Assembly: GCA_029249225.1 (NCBI GenBank)
Contig: JAQWHT010000049.1
Span: forward strand, 1-40,468
Direction of reading: 5' to 3'
Origin: Flavobacteriaceae bacterium
GTDB lineage: Bacteria > Bacteroidota > Bacteroidia > Flavobacteriales > Flavobacteriaceae
Length of the DNA stretch: 40,468 bases
This document shows, piece after piece, positions 33,081 to 40,468 of this stretch (positions are counted from its first letter, which is position 1; the number at the start of each line of letters is the position of its first letter). The position numbers and the translations under genes were made by a program. Below the pieces are notes generated by a model. That model had not been told where the DNA came from, searched no databases, and was given only the letters and a program-made list of their open reading frames with translations.

Positions 33081-33896
33081 ATGAGAACATGGGAATCCAT
33101 AAAAACGTACAGTGACATTCTTTTTGAATTTTGTAATGGCGTAGCAAAAATAACCATAAACAGACCTGAAGTTTATAATGCTTTTAGACCTGAAACCAAT
33201 GTCCAAATGTTGGAAGCGATGGATGTGTGTCGGGAGCGTAATGACATTGATGTGGTAGTACTGACGGGTATTGGAGACAAAGCTTTTTGTAGTGGAGGAG
33301 ATCAGAATGTAAAAGGAGTTGGGGGATATGTTGGAGAAGATGGTGTCCCTAGACTTAATGTATTGGATTTGCATAAACGTATTCGCGAATTACCTAAACC
33401 TGTTGTAGCTATGGTCAATGGATATGCCATTGGTGGAGGTCATGTTTTACATGTTGTTTGTGATTTGACCATCGCTAGCGAAAACGCTATTTTTGGGCAG
33501 ACAGGTCCAAAGGTTGGAAGTTTTGACGGAGGTTTTGGTTCGTCTTATTTAGCACGACATGTGGGACAGAAAAAAGCTAGAGAAATCTGGTTTTTATGTC
33601 AGAAATATTCTGCTAAAGAAGCCTTAGATATGGGGATGGTTAATAAAGTAGTGCCTTTAGAAAATCTAGAGAACACAGTAATGGATTGGTGTCAAATTAT
33701 GCAGCAGCGCAGTCCACTAGCGCTCAGAATGATCAAACGGAGTCTGAATGCTGAATTGGATGGTCAGCATGGGTTGATGCAGTTGGCCGGAGATGCAACT
33801 TTAATGTATTACCTCATGGAGGAAGCCCAAGAAGGGAAGCAAGCCTTTTTAGAAAAGCGTGCACCAAACTTTAAAAAATACCCCAAATTCCCTTAA
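33081..33896 (+). CDS. menB: 1,4-dihydroxy-2-naphthoyl-CoA synthase
   Basis: A 271-aa crotonase-fold enzyme. Motifs: [19 protein letters not shown] (oxyanion hole and MenB-specific loop), [22 protein letters not shown] and [21 protein letters not shown], which distinguish MenB from other enoyl-CoA hydratases. It closes the second ring from o-succinylbenzoyl-CoA. Its stop overlaps the menA start by one base (TAATG). Confidence 0.96.
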   Translation: MRTWESIKTYSDILFEFCNGVAKITINRPEVYNAFRPETNVQMLEAMDVCRERNDIDVVVLTGIGDKAFCSGGDQNVKGVGGYVGEDGVPRLNVLDLHKRIRELPKPVVAMVNGYAIGGGHVLHVVCDLTIASENAIFGQTGPKVGSFDGGFGSSYLARHVGQKKAREIWFLCQKYSAKEALDMGMVNKVVPLENLENTVMDWCQIMQQRSPLALRMIKRSLNAELDGQHGLMQLAGDATLMYYLMEEAQEGKQAFLEKRAPNFKKYPKFP

Positions 33897-34804
33897 TGCC
33901 ATTTAAAAAAACAAAGGTTTGGATACGTGCGGCGCGCTTGCGTACCCTCCCACTTTCTATCTCAGGTATAGTAGTAGGAAACGGGCTATGCGTTCAAGAT
34001 GCAAATTTTTCATGGATGCTTTTTAGCTTGATGTTGCTTACAGCTATAGCCTTTCAAATAGTTTCGAATCTGGCAAATGACTTCGGAGATGGTGTCAAAG
34101 GAACAGATAATGTTCATCGGGTAGGGCCTAAAAGAGTGTTACAAGCAGGCTTGCTAAGTCCTAGTGTACTCAAGAAAGGAATAGTTTGGGTGACTGTGGT
34201 GGCATTGATCTTGGCAATATGCCTAATTACTACAGCCTTTGGTAGCGAATCATGGATTTATTTCTTGATCTTTTTAGGATTAGCTTTTTGTAGTATTTGG
34301 GCTGCTATTTTCTACACAGTAGGTGAAAATGCTTATGGATATCGAGGACTTGGTGATTTGTTTGTCTTTATTTTTTTTGGATTAGTAAGTGTACTGGGAT
34401 CGTATTTTCTTCAGTTGAAAGTATTTTCAACAGCGGCTATTTCAATGGCTTTGGTTTTAGGATTCCTATCAGTAGCGGTTTTAAATCTAAACAACATGCG
34501 AGATCGTGAGAGCGATGCCAATGTCGGTAAACGAACACTGGCTGTTATATTGGGTGCTTTAGGTGCAAAATATTATCATTATGTTTTGATTGTAAGTGCA
34601 GGAGGAATATTGTTTGTTTTTTTTATACAACAATCTCTTTCATTTTACTGGCTTGCTTTACTAGGACTCATTCCTCTTGGTATCCACCTTAGAACGGTGA
34701 TAATGAATGAAGATCCTAAATCTTTGGACCCTGAGTTAAAAAAAGTTGCACTAACAACTTTCTTTTTGTCGATTTTAATTTTTATTAGTTTTTCATTGGG
34801 TTGA
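33896..34804 (+). CDS. menA: 1,4-dihydroxy-2-naphthoate polyprenyltransferase
   Basis: A 302-aa UbiA-family membrane enzyme with about nine helices. The two Asp-rich motifs are NDFGDGVKGTDN (about 62-73) and NNMRDRESDANVGKRT (about 200-215), both for Mg-pyrophosphate binding. It attaches the polyprenyl tail to DHNA in the inner membrane, giving demethylmenaquinone. It lies between menB and menC with 1-bp overlaps on both sides. Confidence 0.95.
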   Translation: MPFKKTKVWIRAARLRTLPLSISGIVVGNGLCVQDANFSWMLFSLMLLTAIAFQIVSNLANDFGDGVKGTDNVHRVGPKRVLQAGLLSPSVLKKGIVWVTVVALILAICLITTAFGSESWIYFLIFLGLAFCSIWAAIFYTVGENAYGYRGLGDLFVFIFFGLVSVLGSYFLQLKVFSTAAISMALVLGFLSVAVLNLNNMRDRESDANVGKRTLAVILGALGAKYYHYVLIVSAGGILFVFFIQQSLSFYWLALLGLIPLGIHLRTVIMNEDPKSLDPELKKVALTTFFLSILIFISFSLG

Positions 34805-35829
34805 TGCGAGCAAAATTCAAACAACATCGATTAGAATTTAAAAGGCCAAGTGGAACCTCTCGTGGGGTTTTGACAACTAAAGACAGTTGGTTTTTGATTT
34901 TAAAAGAAAAAGATAAGATAGGTGTTGGTGAATGCAGTGTTTTGGAGGGATTAAGTCTTGATGATCCCAAACGGATAGAATCTCTATTACATGATCTTTG
35001 TAATGCTTTAGAGAGTGGTGCGACATTACCTGATCTGTCTGATTGGCCAGCAGTACAGATGGGTCTTGAATTAGCTTTACTTTCGCTTCAATCCAAAAAG
35101 ACCTTTTCAATTTTTCCCTCAAACTTCAGCAGAGGTGAAAAGAAGATTCCAATTAACGGATTAGTTTGGATGGGTGATTTTGAGTTTATGAATGTTCAAA
35201 TCAAACATCTATTGGACTCTGGTTTTAATTGTATCAAATTAAAAATAGGAGCGATAGATTTTCAAGCTGAACTCAAACTATTGAGTCAAGTCAGGGAGAG
35301 ATATAACGAAAATGAAATTACTATAAGAGTGGACGCAAACGGTGCTTTTAAACCTGATGAGGCACTCGAAAAGCTCAAACGACTCAGTGACTACCATGTA
35401 CATTCTATTGAACAGCCAATAGGGGCGGGTCAACTAGAGTCCATGGTAGATTTGTGCCAAAGAAGCCCTGTACCTATTGCTTTAGATGAGGAATTAATCG
35501 GATCGTTTAACATGGCAGAAAAACAACGTCTTATAGACCAAATAAACCCACAATTTATAATCTTAAAGCCTAGTTTATTAGGTGGATTTTCAAAAGCTGA
35601 AGAATGGATCAAAATTGCAACAAATGCTTCTATAGGTTGGTGGGTGACTAGTGCGTTAGAAAGTAATGTGGGTTTAAATGCTATCGCCCAATGGACCTAT
35701 CAGTTAGGAGTTTCGATGCCACAAGGATTAGGAACAGGTTCTCTGTTTGTAAATAATATAACAAGCCCTTTGTTTATTGAAAGCGGTTGTCTAGGGATAG
35801 ATAATTCTATACCTTGGGATATAATTTGA
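34804..35829 (+). CDS. menC: o-Succinylbenzoate synthase
   Basis: A 341-aa enolase-superfamily enzyme. Active-site pattern: CIKLKIGAI (KxK, base lysine), RVDANGAF (Asp ligand), SIEQPIGAG (Glu ligand), ALDEEL (Asp ligand) and ILKPSLLGG (second lysine). It dehydrates SHCHC to o-succinylbenzoate. The open frame starts with a TTG at 34801; the ATG at 34804, which shares a base with the menA stop (TGATG), is the better start. The N-terminal cap domain is complete. Confidence 0.93.
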   Translation: MRAKFKQHRLEFKRPSGTSRGVLTTKDSWFLILKEKDKIGVGECSVLEGLSLDDPKRIESLLHDLCNALESGATLPDLSDWPAVQMGLELALLSLQSKKTFSIFPSNFSRGEKKIPINGLVWMGDFEFMNVQIKHLLDSGFNCIKLKIGAIDFQAELKLLSQVRERYNENEITIRVDANGAFKPDEALEKLKRLSDYHVHSIEQPIGAGQLESMVDLCQRSPVPIALDEELIGSFNMAEKQRLIDQINPQFIILKPSLLGGFSKAEEWIKIATNASIGWWVTSALESNVGLNAIAQWTYQLGVSMPQGLGTGSLFVNNITSPLFIESGCLGIDNSIPWDII

Positions 35830-35834
35830 AATTT

Positions 35835-36737
35835 ATGTTTTTAAACCAGTCATTAAAATATAATAACCCCTTTTGGATGTACCTGTTAGGTTCATTTGTC
35901 GTTATTATTTTCAACTTTCTTGGGCAACTTCCACTGACTTTTGCTATTATGCAAGAAGGGGTAGCTAGTCCTGGTATTGACCCCATGGAAATGATTCGTA
36001 GTTTAGACAAGAATCTCCAGCTTTTTTTACTTTTAATTCCCTTCGCTATTGGATTTTTAGGGCTTTGGCTAGTGGTTAGAAAATTGCATGAACGCAGCCT
36101 ACTGAGTATCTCTACTGCAAGGAAAAAAGTAGACTGGAACAGAAGTCTCTATGCTTTCTTAATCTGGGGAGGGGTAACCTTACTATTAGTTGTTGGCGAT
36201 TATTTAATTAGCCCAGAATCATATGAGTTGAATTTTAATTTGCAGAGATTTACTTTACTTTTTGTGATTGCTATACTCTTGATTCCTATTCAAACCAGTT
36301 TAGAAGAATACATTTTTAGAGGGTATCTAATGCAGGGTTTTGCAGGAATATTCAAAAATGCTTGGGCTCCACTATTAATGACATCAATTATTTTTGGTTC
36401 GTTACACTTATTTAATCCAGAAGTTGAAAAACTGGGTTATGGTATATTAGGTTACTACATCGGTACGGGTCTATTTTTAGGAATTATGACACTCATGGAT
36501 GAAGGAATTGAATTGGCACTTGGATTTCATGCTGCAAATAACTTAATTACAGCCTTGTTAGTTACCTCTAATTGGACAGCTTTTCAAACCGAATCCGTTT
36601 TAATAGATGTTTCAGAACCCTCTTTAGGAGCTGAATTATTCATTTCTTTATTTCTACTTTATCCATTATTTTTAGTGCTAATGTCCAGAAAATATGGGTG
36701 GAAAAACTGGAAATCAAAATTCACCTCGATAACATAA
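35835..36737 (+). CDS. CPBP/CAAX-type intramembrane metalloprotease
   Basis: A 300-aa protein with about eight helices. It has the three Abi/CPBP motifs: SLEEYIFRGYLMQGF (EExxxR), IIFGSLHLFNPE (FxxxH) and GFHAANNLITA (HxxxN type). These form the metal site of Rce1-like glutamyl proteases inside the membrane. Functions in bacteria include bacteriocin immunity, sorting or regulation; the target here is unknown. A TTG start at 35814 is possible but would overlap menC by 16 bp; ATG at 35835 leaves a 5-bp gap. It sits between menC and menE, so it is made with the menaquinone enzymes, without evident mechanistic reason. Confidence 0.88.
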   Translation: MFLNQSLKYNNPFWMYLLGSFVVIIFNFLGQLPLTFAIMQEGVASPGIDPMEMIRSLDKNLQLFLLLIPFAIGFLGLWLVVRKLHERSLLSISTARKKVDWNRSLYAFLIWGGVTLLLVVGDYLISPESYELNFNLQRFTLLFVIAILLIPIQTSLEEYIFRGYLMQGFAGIFKNAWAPLLMTSIIFGSLHLFNPEVEKLGYGILGYYIGTGLFLGIMTLMDEGIELALGFHAANNLITALLVTSNWTAFQTESVLIDVSEPSLGAELFISLFLLYPLFLVLMSRKYGWKNWKSKFTSIT

Positions 36738-36738
36738 C

Positions 36739-37830
36739 ATGCAGATACCACATTTTACACGAATCCATAATCGTTTTTTACTTAACGGCTTTTCCTATGA
36801 TAAGAAAGGATTAAAATTGGTTGCGTGCAGTTTTATCAAAGAAGGGGACAAGTACGAACAGTATATGGGAGATTTTCTAATGGACTGGTTAGATGCTTCG
36901 GACACCATAGATCTTGTAACCTCTGGAACTACTGCTAGGCCAAAAAGAATTCGTTTTCAAAAACAAGCCTTGGTCAATAGTGCGGTCGCTACAGGAGAGT
37001 TTTTTAATGTAAGCGTAGGTGATCGTGCACTTCACTGTCTTCCGTCAAATTTTATTGCAGGGAAGATGATGCTTATCCGTGCTATGATTTTAGGACTTTC
37101 ACTTGATTTGGTTTCTCCTTCAAGAAACCCTTTTCATAAAAACACTGAAAACTATGATTTTGTTGCAATGACACCCATGCAAGCATTTCATTCTTTAGCA
37201 AATATGAATCAGGTGAAAACACTTATTGTTGGAGGGGCTTTTGTTTCAAAATCACTTCAAGAAGCATTGCTTGAAACAAATGTTATGGCTTTTGAGACCT
37301 ATGGGATGACAGAAACCCTTTCCCATATAGCTGTAAGAACTATGGAAGATCCTCCTTCTGTGTTTCAGTGTTTACCTTATGTTGAGGTAACTCAGGACGA
37401 CCGAGGTTGTTTGGAGGTGTCTTCAGATTTATTGCAAGTTGATCATTTCGTAACGAATGACGCTATTGAACTTATGGAAAATAGACAGTTTCGTTTGATT
37501 GGTCGCATAGATGAAGTTATCAATTCGGGAGGAATTAAGATTCATCCGCAACAAATTGAACGTAAATTATCTCAAGTTCTTTCAATACATTACTTTATCG
37601 GAGGAGTGGCTGATGAAAGCTTGGGTGAAAAGGTGATTTTAGCGGTTAAACATTCTTCAAGCCTGCAGTTAGACAAGATATTAGAGAAGGTAAAAAATTG
37701 TAAAACCTTAGCGAATTACGAAGTTCCTAAATCCATTATAGTTTTTCCTGACTTTGTGGAAACAGAAAGTGGAAAAATTAGGAGAAAACAAACATTATTA
37801 CTTGACTTTGTTTCAGTATTAGACTTGTAA
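36739..37830 (+). CDS. menE: o-Succinylbenzoate-CoA ligase, short form
   Basis: A 363-aa AMP-binding enzyme. It has the P-loop LVTSGTTARPKRI (about 59-71, Ala for the usual Gly), the adenylate motif AFETYGMTETLSHIA, the hinge region LIGRIDEVINSGGIKIHPQQIE, and the C-terminal catalytic lysine in ESGKIRRKQ. It activates o-succinylbenzoate with CoA. E. coli MenE is 451 aa with the P-loop near residue 150; here about 90 residues before the P-loop are missing. The context (menC and menA upstream) supports the assignment strongly. The stop overlaps the convergent carboxylase gene by 12 bp. Confidence 0.9.
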   Translation: MQIPHFTRIHNRFLLNGFSYDKKGLKLVACSFIKEGDKYEQYMGDFLMDWLDASDTIDLVTSGTTARPKRIRFQKQALVNSAVATGEFFNVSVGDRALHCLPSNFIAGKMMLIRAMILGLSLDLVSPSRNPFHKNTENYDFVAMTPMQAFHSLANMNQVKTLIVGGAFVSKSLQEALLETNVMAFETYGMTETLSHIAVRTMEDPPSVFQCLPYVEVTQDDRGCLEVSSDLLQVDHFVTNDAIELMENRQFRLIGRIDEVINSGGIKIHPQQIERKLSQVLSIHYFIGGVADESLGEKVILAVKHSSSLQLDKILEKVKNCKTLANYEVPKSIIVFPDFVETESGKIRRKQTLLLDFVSVLDL

Positions 37831-39447
37831 AATTCCCATATTGAATTTTTCCTGAGCAGGCGATTCATTCGCTGCTTCAATACCCAAGCTAATCCATTTT
37901 CTTGTATCTATTGGATCTATTACAGCATCCACCCAGAGTTGAGAAGCAGCATGTAATATTTCGGTTTTTTCTTCGTACCGAGTCTTAATTTTTTTCTTCA
38001 AATCTTCTTCTTTTTGATCTTGTACTTTTTTGGTTTCTTTTTTTGAAGAAGCTTTTTCAATTTGCAGTAAAACATCAGAAGCTTGAGCACCACCCATAAC
38101 AGCTATATTAGCTGTGGGCCAGGCAATCATAAAACGAGGGTCAAATGAGCGCCCACACATGGCGTAATTCCCAGCTCCAAAAGAATTTCCTATTACTATT
38201 GTAAATTTAGGAACAACTGAATTAGACACCGCATTTACCATTTTTGCTCCATCTTTTATTATCCCTCCATGTTCAGCCTTACTTCCAACCATAAAACCCG
38301 TAACATCTTGAAGAAAAACCAGCGGGATATTTCGTTGATTACAGTTGGCGATAAATCGGGTTGCTTTGTCAGCCGCATCACCGTATATTACTCCTCCAAA
38401 TTGCATTTCACCAGTTTTACTTTTTACTACTTTTCGTTGATTGGCAACAATCCCTACAGACCAACCGTCAATCTTCGCATAAGTAGTTATAAGTGTTTGC
38501 CCATATTCTTTTTTATATTCATCCATAGAGTTAGTGTCTACCAAATGGTCTAAAAGAGTGTAGGTATCATAGGGTTGTGTTCTAACTTTAGGTAAGCAAC
38601 CGTAAATCTCTTCAATTGGTGAACATGTTGAAGCAGCTTTTGACCTCGCAAAACCGGCTTTGGGTCGGTGCCCCATTTTTTCTACCAAACTGCGAATTTT
38701 TTCTAAGGCTTGTTGATCATCTTTTACCTTATGATCAGTAACACCACTAATTCCGCTGTGGGTGTTTGCACCTCCTAAAGTTTCATTGTCGATATTTTCA
38801 CCTATAGCTGCTTTTACTAAATAACTACCTGCTAAAAATATACTTCCTGTTTTTTCAACGATGATAGACTCATCTGACATAATAGGTAAATAAGCACCTC
38901 CAGCAACACAACTACCCATAATAGCTGCAATTTGGACAATACCCATACTGCTCATACGAGCATTGTTTCTAAATATACGTCCAAAGTCATTTTTATCAGC
39001 AAAGATTTGATCCTGCAAGGGTTGAAAAATCCCAGCACTATCTACCAGATAGATAATTGGAATTCTATTTTCCATGGCAATTTCTTGAGCCCTTAAATTT
39101 TTTTTAGCTGTCATGGGGAACCAAGCACCTGCTTTTACTGTAGCATCATTTGCCACTATGACACAAGTTCTTCCTGCAATTTTACCAATTACAACCACGA
39201 CGCCAGCCGAAGGACAACCACCGTATTCTTCGTACATATTTTCAGCTGCAAGGGCACCTATTTCCAAAACTTCATTGGGATCGTCAACCAATTGATTGAT
39301 TCGTTTTCGTGCACTTAATTTTCCTTTTTCTTCTAATTTTTTTAAACGCTCTTTTCCACCCCCTAATTTATTTTTTCGAACTTTTGATTCAAGTGTCGCC
39401 CAAGCCATCTTTATGGCATCTTTATTTTTCTCTTGTTCTAATTCCAT
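37819..39447 (-). CDS. Acyl-CoA carboxylase beta (carboxyltransferase) subunit
   Basis: A 542-aa biotin-dependent carboxyltransferase with the two crotonase-like domains. N-terminal domain: VVVVIGKIAGRTCVIVANDATVKAG and MGSCVAGGAYLPIMSDE (oxyanion loop); C-terminal domain: IPLVFLQDVTGFMVGSKAEHGGIIKDGAKMV and IGNSFGAGNYAMCGRSFDPRFMIAWPTANIAVMGG. The C-terminal half resembles methylcrotonyl-CoA carboxylase beta more than propionyl-CoA carboxylase, suggesting leucine breakdown, but propionyl- or geranyl-CoA cannot be excluded. A lysine/glutamate-rich insert (EKASSKKETKKVQ and on) is lineage-specific. The biotin carboxylase subunit is not in the window. It is divergent from the 59-aa protein gene. 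Confidence 0.9.
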   Translation of the reverse strand: MELEQEKNKDAIKMAWATLESKVRKNKLGGGKERLKKLEEKGKLSARKRINQLVDDPNEVLEIGALAAENMYEEYGGCPSAGVVVVIGKIAGRTCVIVANDATVKAGAWFPMTAKKNLRAQEIAMENRIPIIYLVDSAGIFQPLQDQIFADKNDFGRIFRNNARMSSMGIVQIAAIMGSCVAGGAYLPIMSDESIIVEKTGSIFLAGSYLVKAAIGENIDNETLGGANTHSGISGVTDHKVKDDQQALEKIRSLVEKMGHRPKAGFARSKAASTCSPIEEIYGCLPKVRTQPYDTYTLLDHLVDTNSMDEYKKEYGQTLITTYAKIDGWSVGIVANQRKVVKSKTGEMQFGGVIYGDAADKATRFIANCNQRNIPLVFLQDVTGFMVGSKAEHGGIIKDGAKMVNAVSNSVVPKFTIVIGNSFGAGNYAMCGRSFDPRFMIAWPTANIAVMGGAQASDVLLQIEKASSKKETKKVQDQKEEDLKKKIKTRYEEKTEILHAASQLWVDAVIDPIDTRKWISLGIEAANESPAQEKFNMGILQV

Positions 39448-39535
39448 GTGAATACATTCTACTCTACGAAAGTACTAATTTCTATAGGGAGGGTTTTAAA
39501 TAAAAGTTCGATATTTGTGTTTTCCAACATAAACC

Positions 39536-39715
39536 ATGAGTTTAAACAAAAATAAAATCTTTGGCTATACTGCCTTAGTTATGGCACTACTAGGGACAGC
39601 CTTAATCTTAATAGGGCTTCTTAAATATCCTGAATATGCCATTGGATTTTCCATCGCTGGAATAGGCTTTTACGCCATTGCGTGGGCATTTAATGCATTA
39701 AAAGGTAGGATTTAA
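39536..39715 (+). CDS. CAL67264-family small membrane protein
   Basis: A 59-aa protein: [10 protein letters not shown], a first helix ([19 protein letters not shown]), short loop, second helix ([18 protein letters not shown]) and the terminal NALKGRI, which I recognise as the hallmark of the flavobacterial CAL67264 family. Function unknown. It ends one base before the ettA start, so the two are translated together; I recall the same order in other Flavobacteriia. Confidence 0.8.
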   Translation: MSLNKNKIFGYTALVMALLGTALILIGLLKYPEYAIGFSIAGIGFYAIAWAFNALKGRI

Positions 39716-39716
39716 A

Positions 39717-40468
39717 ATGACAGATGATAAAAAAGTAATTTTTTCAATGAATGGGGTTAGTAAGACTTACCCCAGCGCAAACCAACCTGTTTTAAAAAAT
39801 ATTTATTTAAGCTTTTTTTATGGAGCTAAAATTGGAATTTTAGGACTTAATGGTTCAGGGAAATCCACGTTGTTGAAGATAATAGCCGGTCTTGATACCA
39901 ACTTTCAAGGAGACGTGGTGTTTTCTAAAGAATATAGCGTAGGTTATCTTGAACAGGAACCCCTTTTGGATGATGAAAAAACAGTATTGGATGTTGTTAA
40001 AGAAGGTGCAGCTGCAACTGTAGCCATTCTAGACGAATACAATAAGATCAATGATCAGTTTGGATTAGCTGAGGTCTATGAAAATGCAGATAAAATGCAG
40101 CAATTGATGGACAGACAAGCTCAGTTGCAAGACGAAATAGATGCTGCTAATGCTTGGGAATTGGACACCCAATTAGAAATTGCAATGGATGCTTTACGAA
40201 CTCCGCCTGGAGACCAGAAAATTGGGGTCTTATCTGGTGGAGAACGAAGACGAGTGGCTTTATGTCGTTTATTGCTTCAAAAACCTGACGTGTTACTTTT
40301 AGATGAGCCTACCAATCACCTGGATGCAGAATCAGTTCATTGGTTAGAGCATCATTTAGCTCAGTATCAAGGAACAGTAATTGCGGTTACACATGATCGT
40401 TATTTTTTAGATAATGTAGCAGGCTGGATTTTAGAACTAGATCGGGGAGAGGGAATACCCTGGAAAGG
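39717..40468 (+). CDS. ettA: Energy-dependent translational throttle protein EttA (ABC-F), 5' part
   Basis: About 250 residues of an ABC-F ATPase; the rest lies beyond the window end. The first ATP-binding domain is complete: Walker [11 protein letters not shown], the EttA-specific arm between the halves ([21 protein letters not shown]), signature [15 protein letters not shown], Walker [13 protein letters not shown] and the switch His in [13 protein letters not shown]. EttA binds the ribosomal E site and slows initiation when ADP is high. The arm and the [10 protein letters not shown] motif separate it from Uup and YbiT. It follows the small membrane gene by a single base. Confidence 0.93.
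   Translation, partial: MTDDKKVIFSMNGVSKTYPSANQPVLKNIYLSFFYGAKIGILGLNGSGKSTLLKIIAGLDTNFQGDVVFSKEYSVGYLEQEPLLDDEKTVLDVVKEGAAATVAILDEYNKINDQFGLAEVYENADKMQQLMDRQAQLQDEIDAANAWELDTQLEIAMDALRTPPGDQKIGVLSGGERRRVALCRLLLQKPDVLLLDEPTNHLDAESVHWLEHHLAQYQGTVIAVTHDRYFLDNVAGWILELDRGEGIPWK

Noticed and set aside
35814-35834. TTG start for the CPBP protease
   Set aside because: It overlaps menC by 16 bp; ATG at 35835 gives a normal gap.
1-40468. tRNA or rRNA genes, CRISPR array, toxin-antitoxin pair, phage or conjugative genes
   Set aside because: Read through both strands without seeing any convincing example; a covariance-model scan could settle small RNAs.

Overview
The window looks like chromosome of a low-GC Bacteroidetes bacterium, most likely a marine member of Flavobacteriia/Flavobacteriaceae. 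Evidence: the AT-rich sequence, start codons without Shine-Dalgarno sequences, several TAnnTTTG -7 elements (the Bacteroidetes promoter type), stand-alone MnmD, a flavobacterial-type DnaJ, a CAL67264-like membrane protein next to EttA, and tightly packed genes that often overlap by 1-4 bp. It is mostly housekeeping and biosynthesis. I found no tRNA, rRNA, CRISPR array, insertion sequence or prophage. Both ends cut through a gene (an amidohydrolase at 1, ettA at 40468).

Layout. 1-5.7 kb (minus strand): 3' part of a secreted amidohydrolase; an ammonium module of porin, amt, P-II and a second amt, read in that order; then a 62-aa membrane protein with the fluoride channel crcB. 5.7-8.9 kb: an all-alpha NTP pyrophosphohydrolase, ilvE, mnmD and a TIGR01777 epimerase. 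8.9-10.8 kb: grpE-dnaJ, closed by two tandem terminators. 10.8-16.4 kb: a plus-strand run of mscS, a sigma-54-type response regulator lacking its DNA-binding domain, an M28 peptidase, a MATE exporter, a 74-aa acidic protein and a PAP2 phosphatase. 16.4-18.2 kb: an exported MsrA, then a decayed stretch with a membrane-protein pseudogene broken by one stop codon and frameshifted coding remnants. 18.2-24.0 kb (minus strand): a five-gene operon leuA-leuC-leuD-cimA-leuB. 24.2-27.2 kb: a helical 528-aa protein of unknown function that overlaps rluA tail to tail, then panB. 27.4-29.3 kb: dnaK. 29.4-37.8 kb: the menaquinone cluster (hotdog thioesterase, menF, menD, menB, menA, menC, CAAX protease, menE), interrupted by a 56-aa membrane protein on the opposite strand. 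37.8-40.5 kb: acyl-CoA carboxylase beta subunit, CAL67264-like protein and ettA.

How the genes work together. leuA and leuBCD make the leucine precursor. The second synthase has the pyruvate-pocket residues of Leptospira citramalate synthase, so the same leuBCD enzymes probably also turn citramalate into 2-oxobutanoate for isoleucine; ilvE finishes both pathways and panB draws on the shared 2-oxoisovalerate. The men genes cover most steps from chorismate to demethylmenaquinone; menH and menG are not in the window. GrpE, DnaJ and DnaK form one chaperone machine. Although 18 kb apart, grpE-dnaJ and dnaK share an upstream layout of two TGNCA half-sites and a -24/-12-like element, which I regard as the most interesting regulatory observation here. 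I did not find a clear undescribed defence or mobile system.
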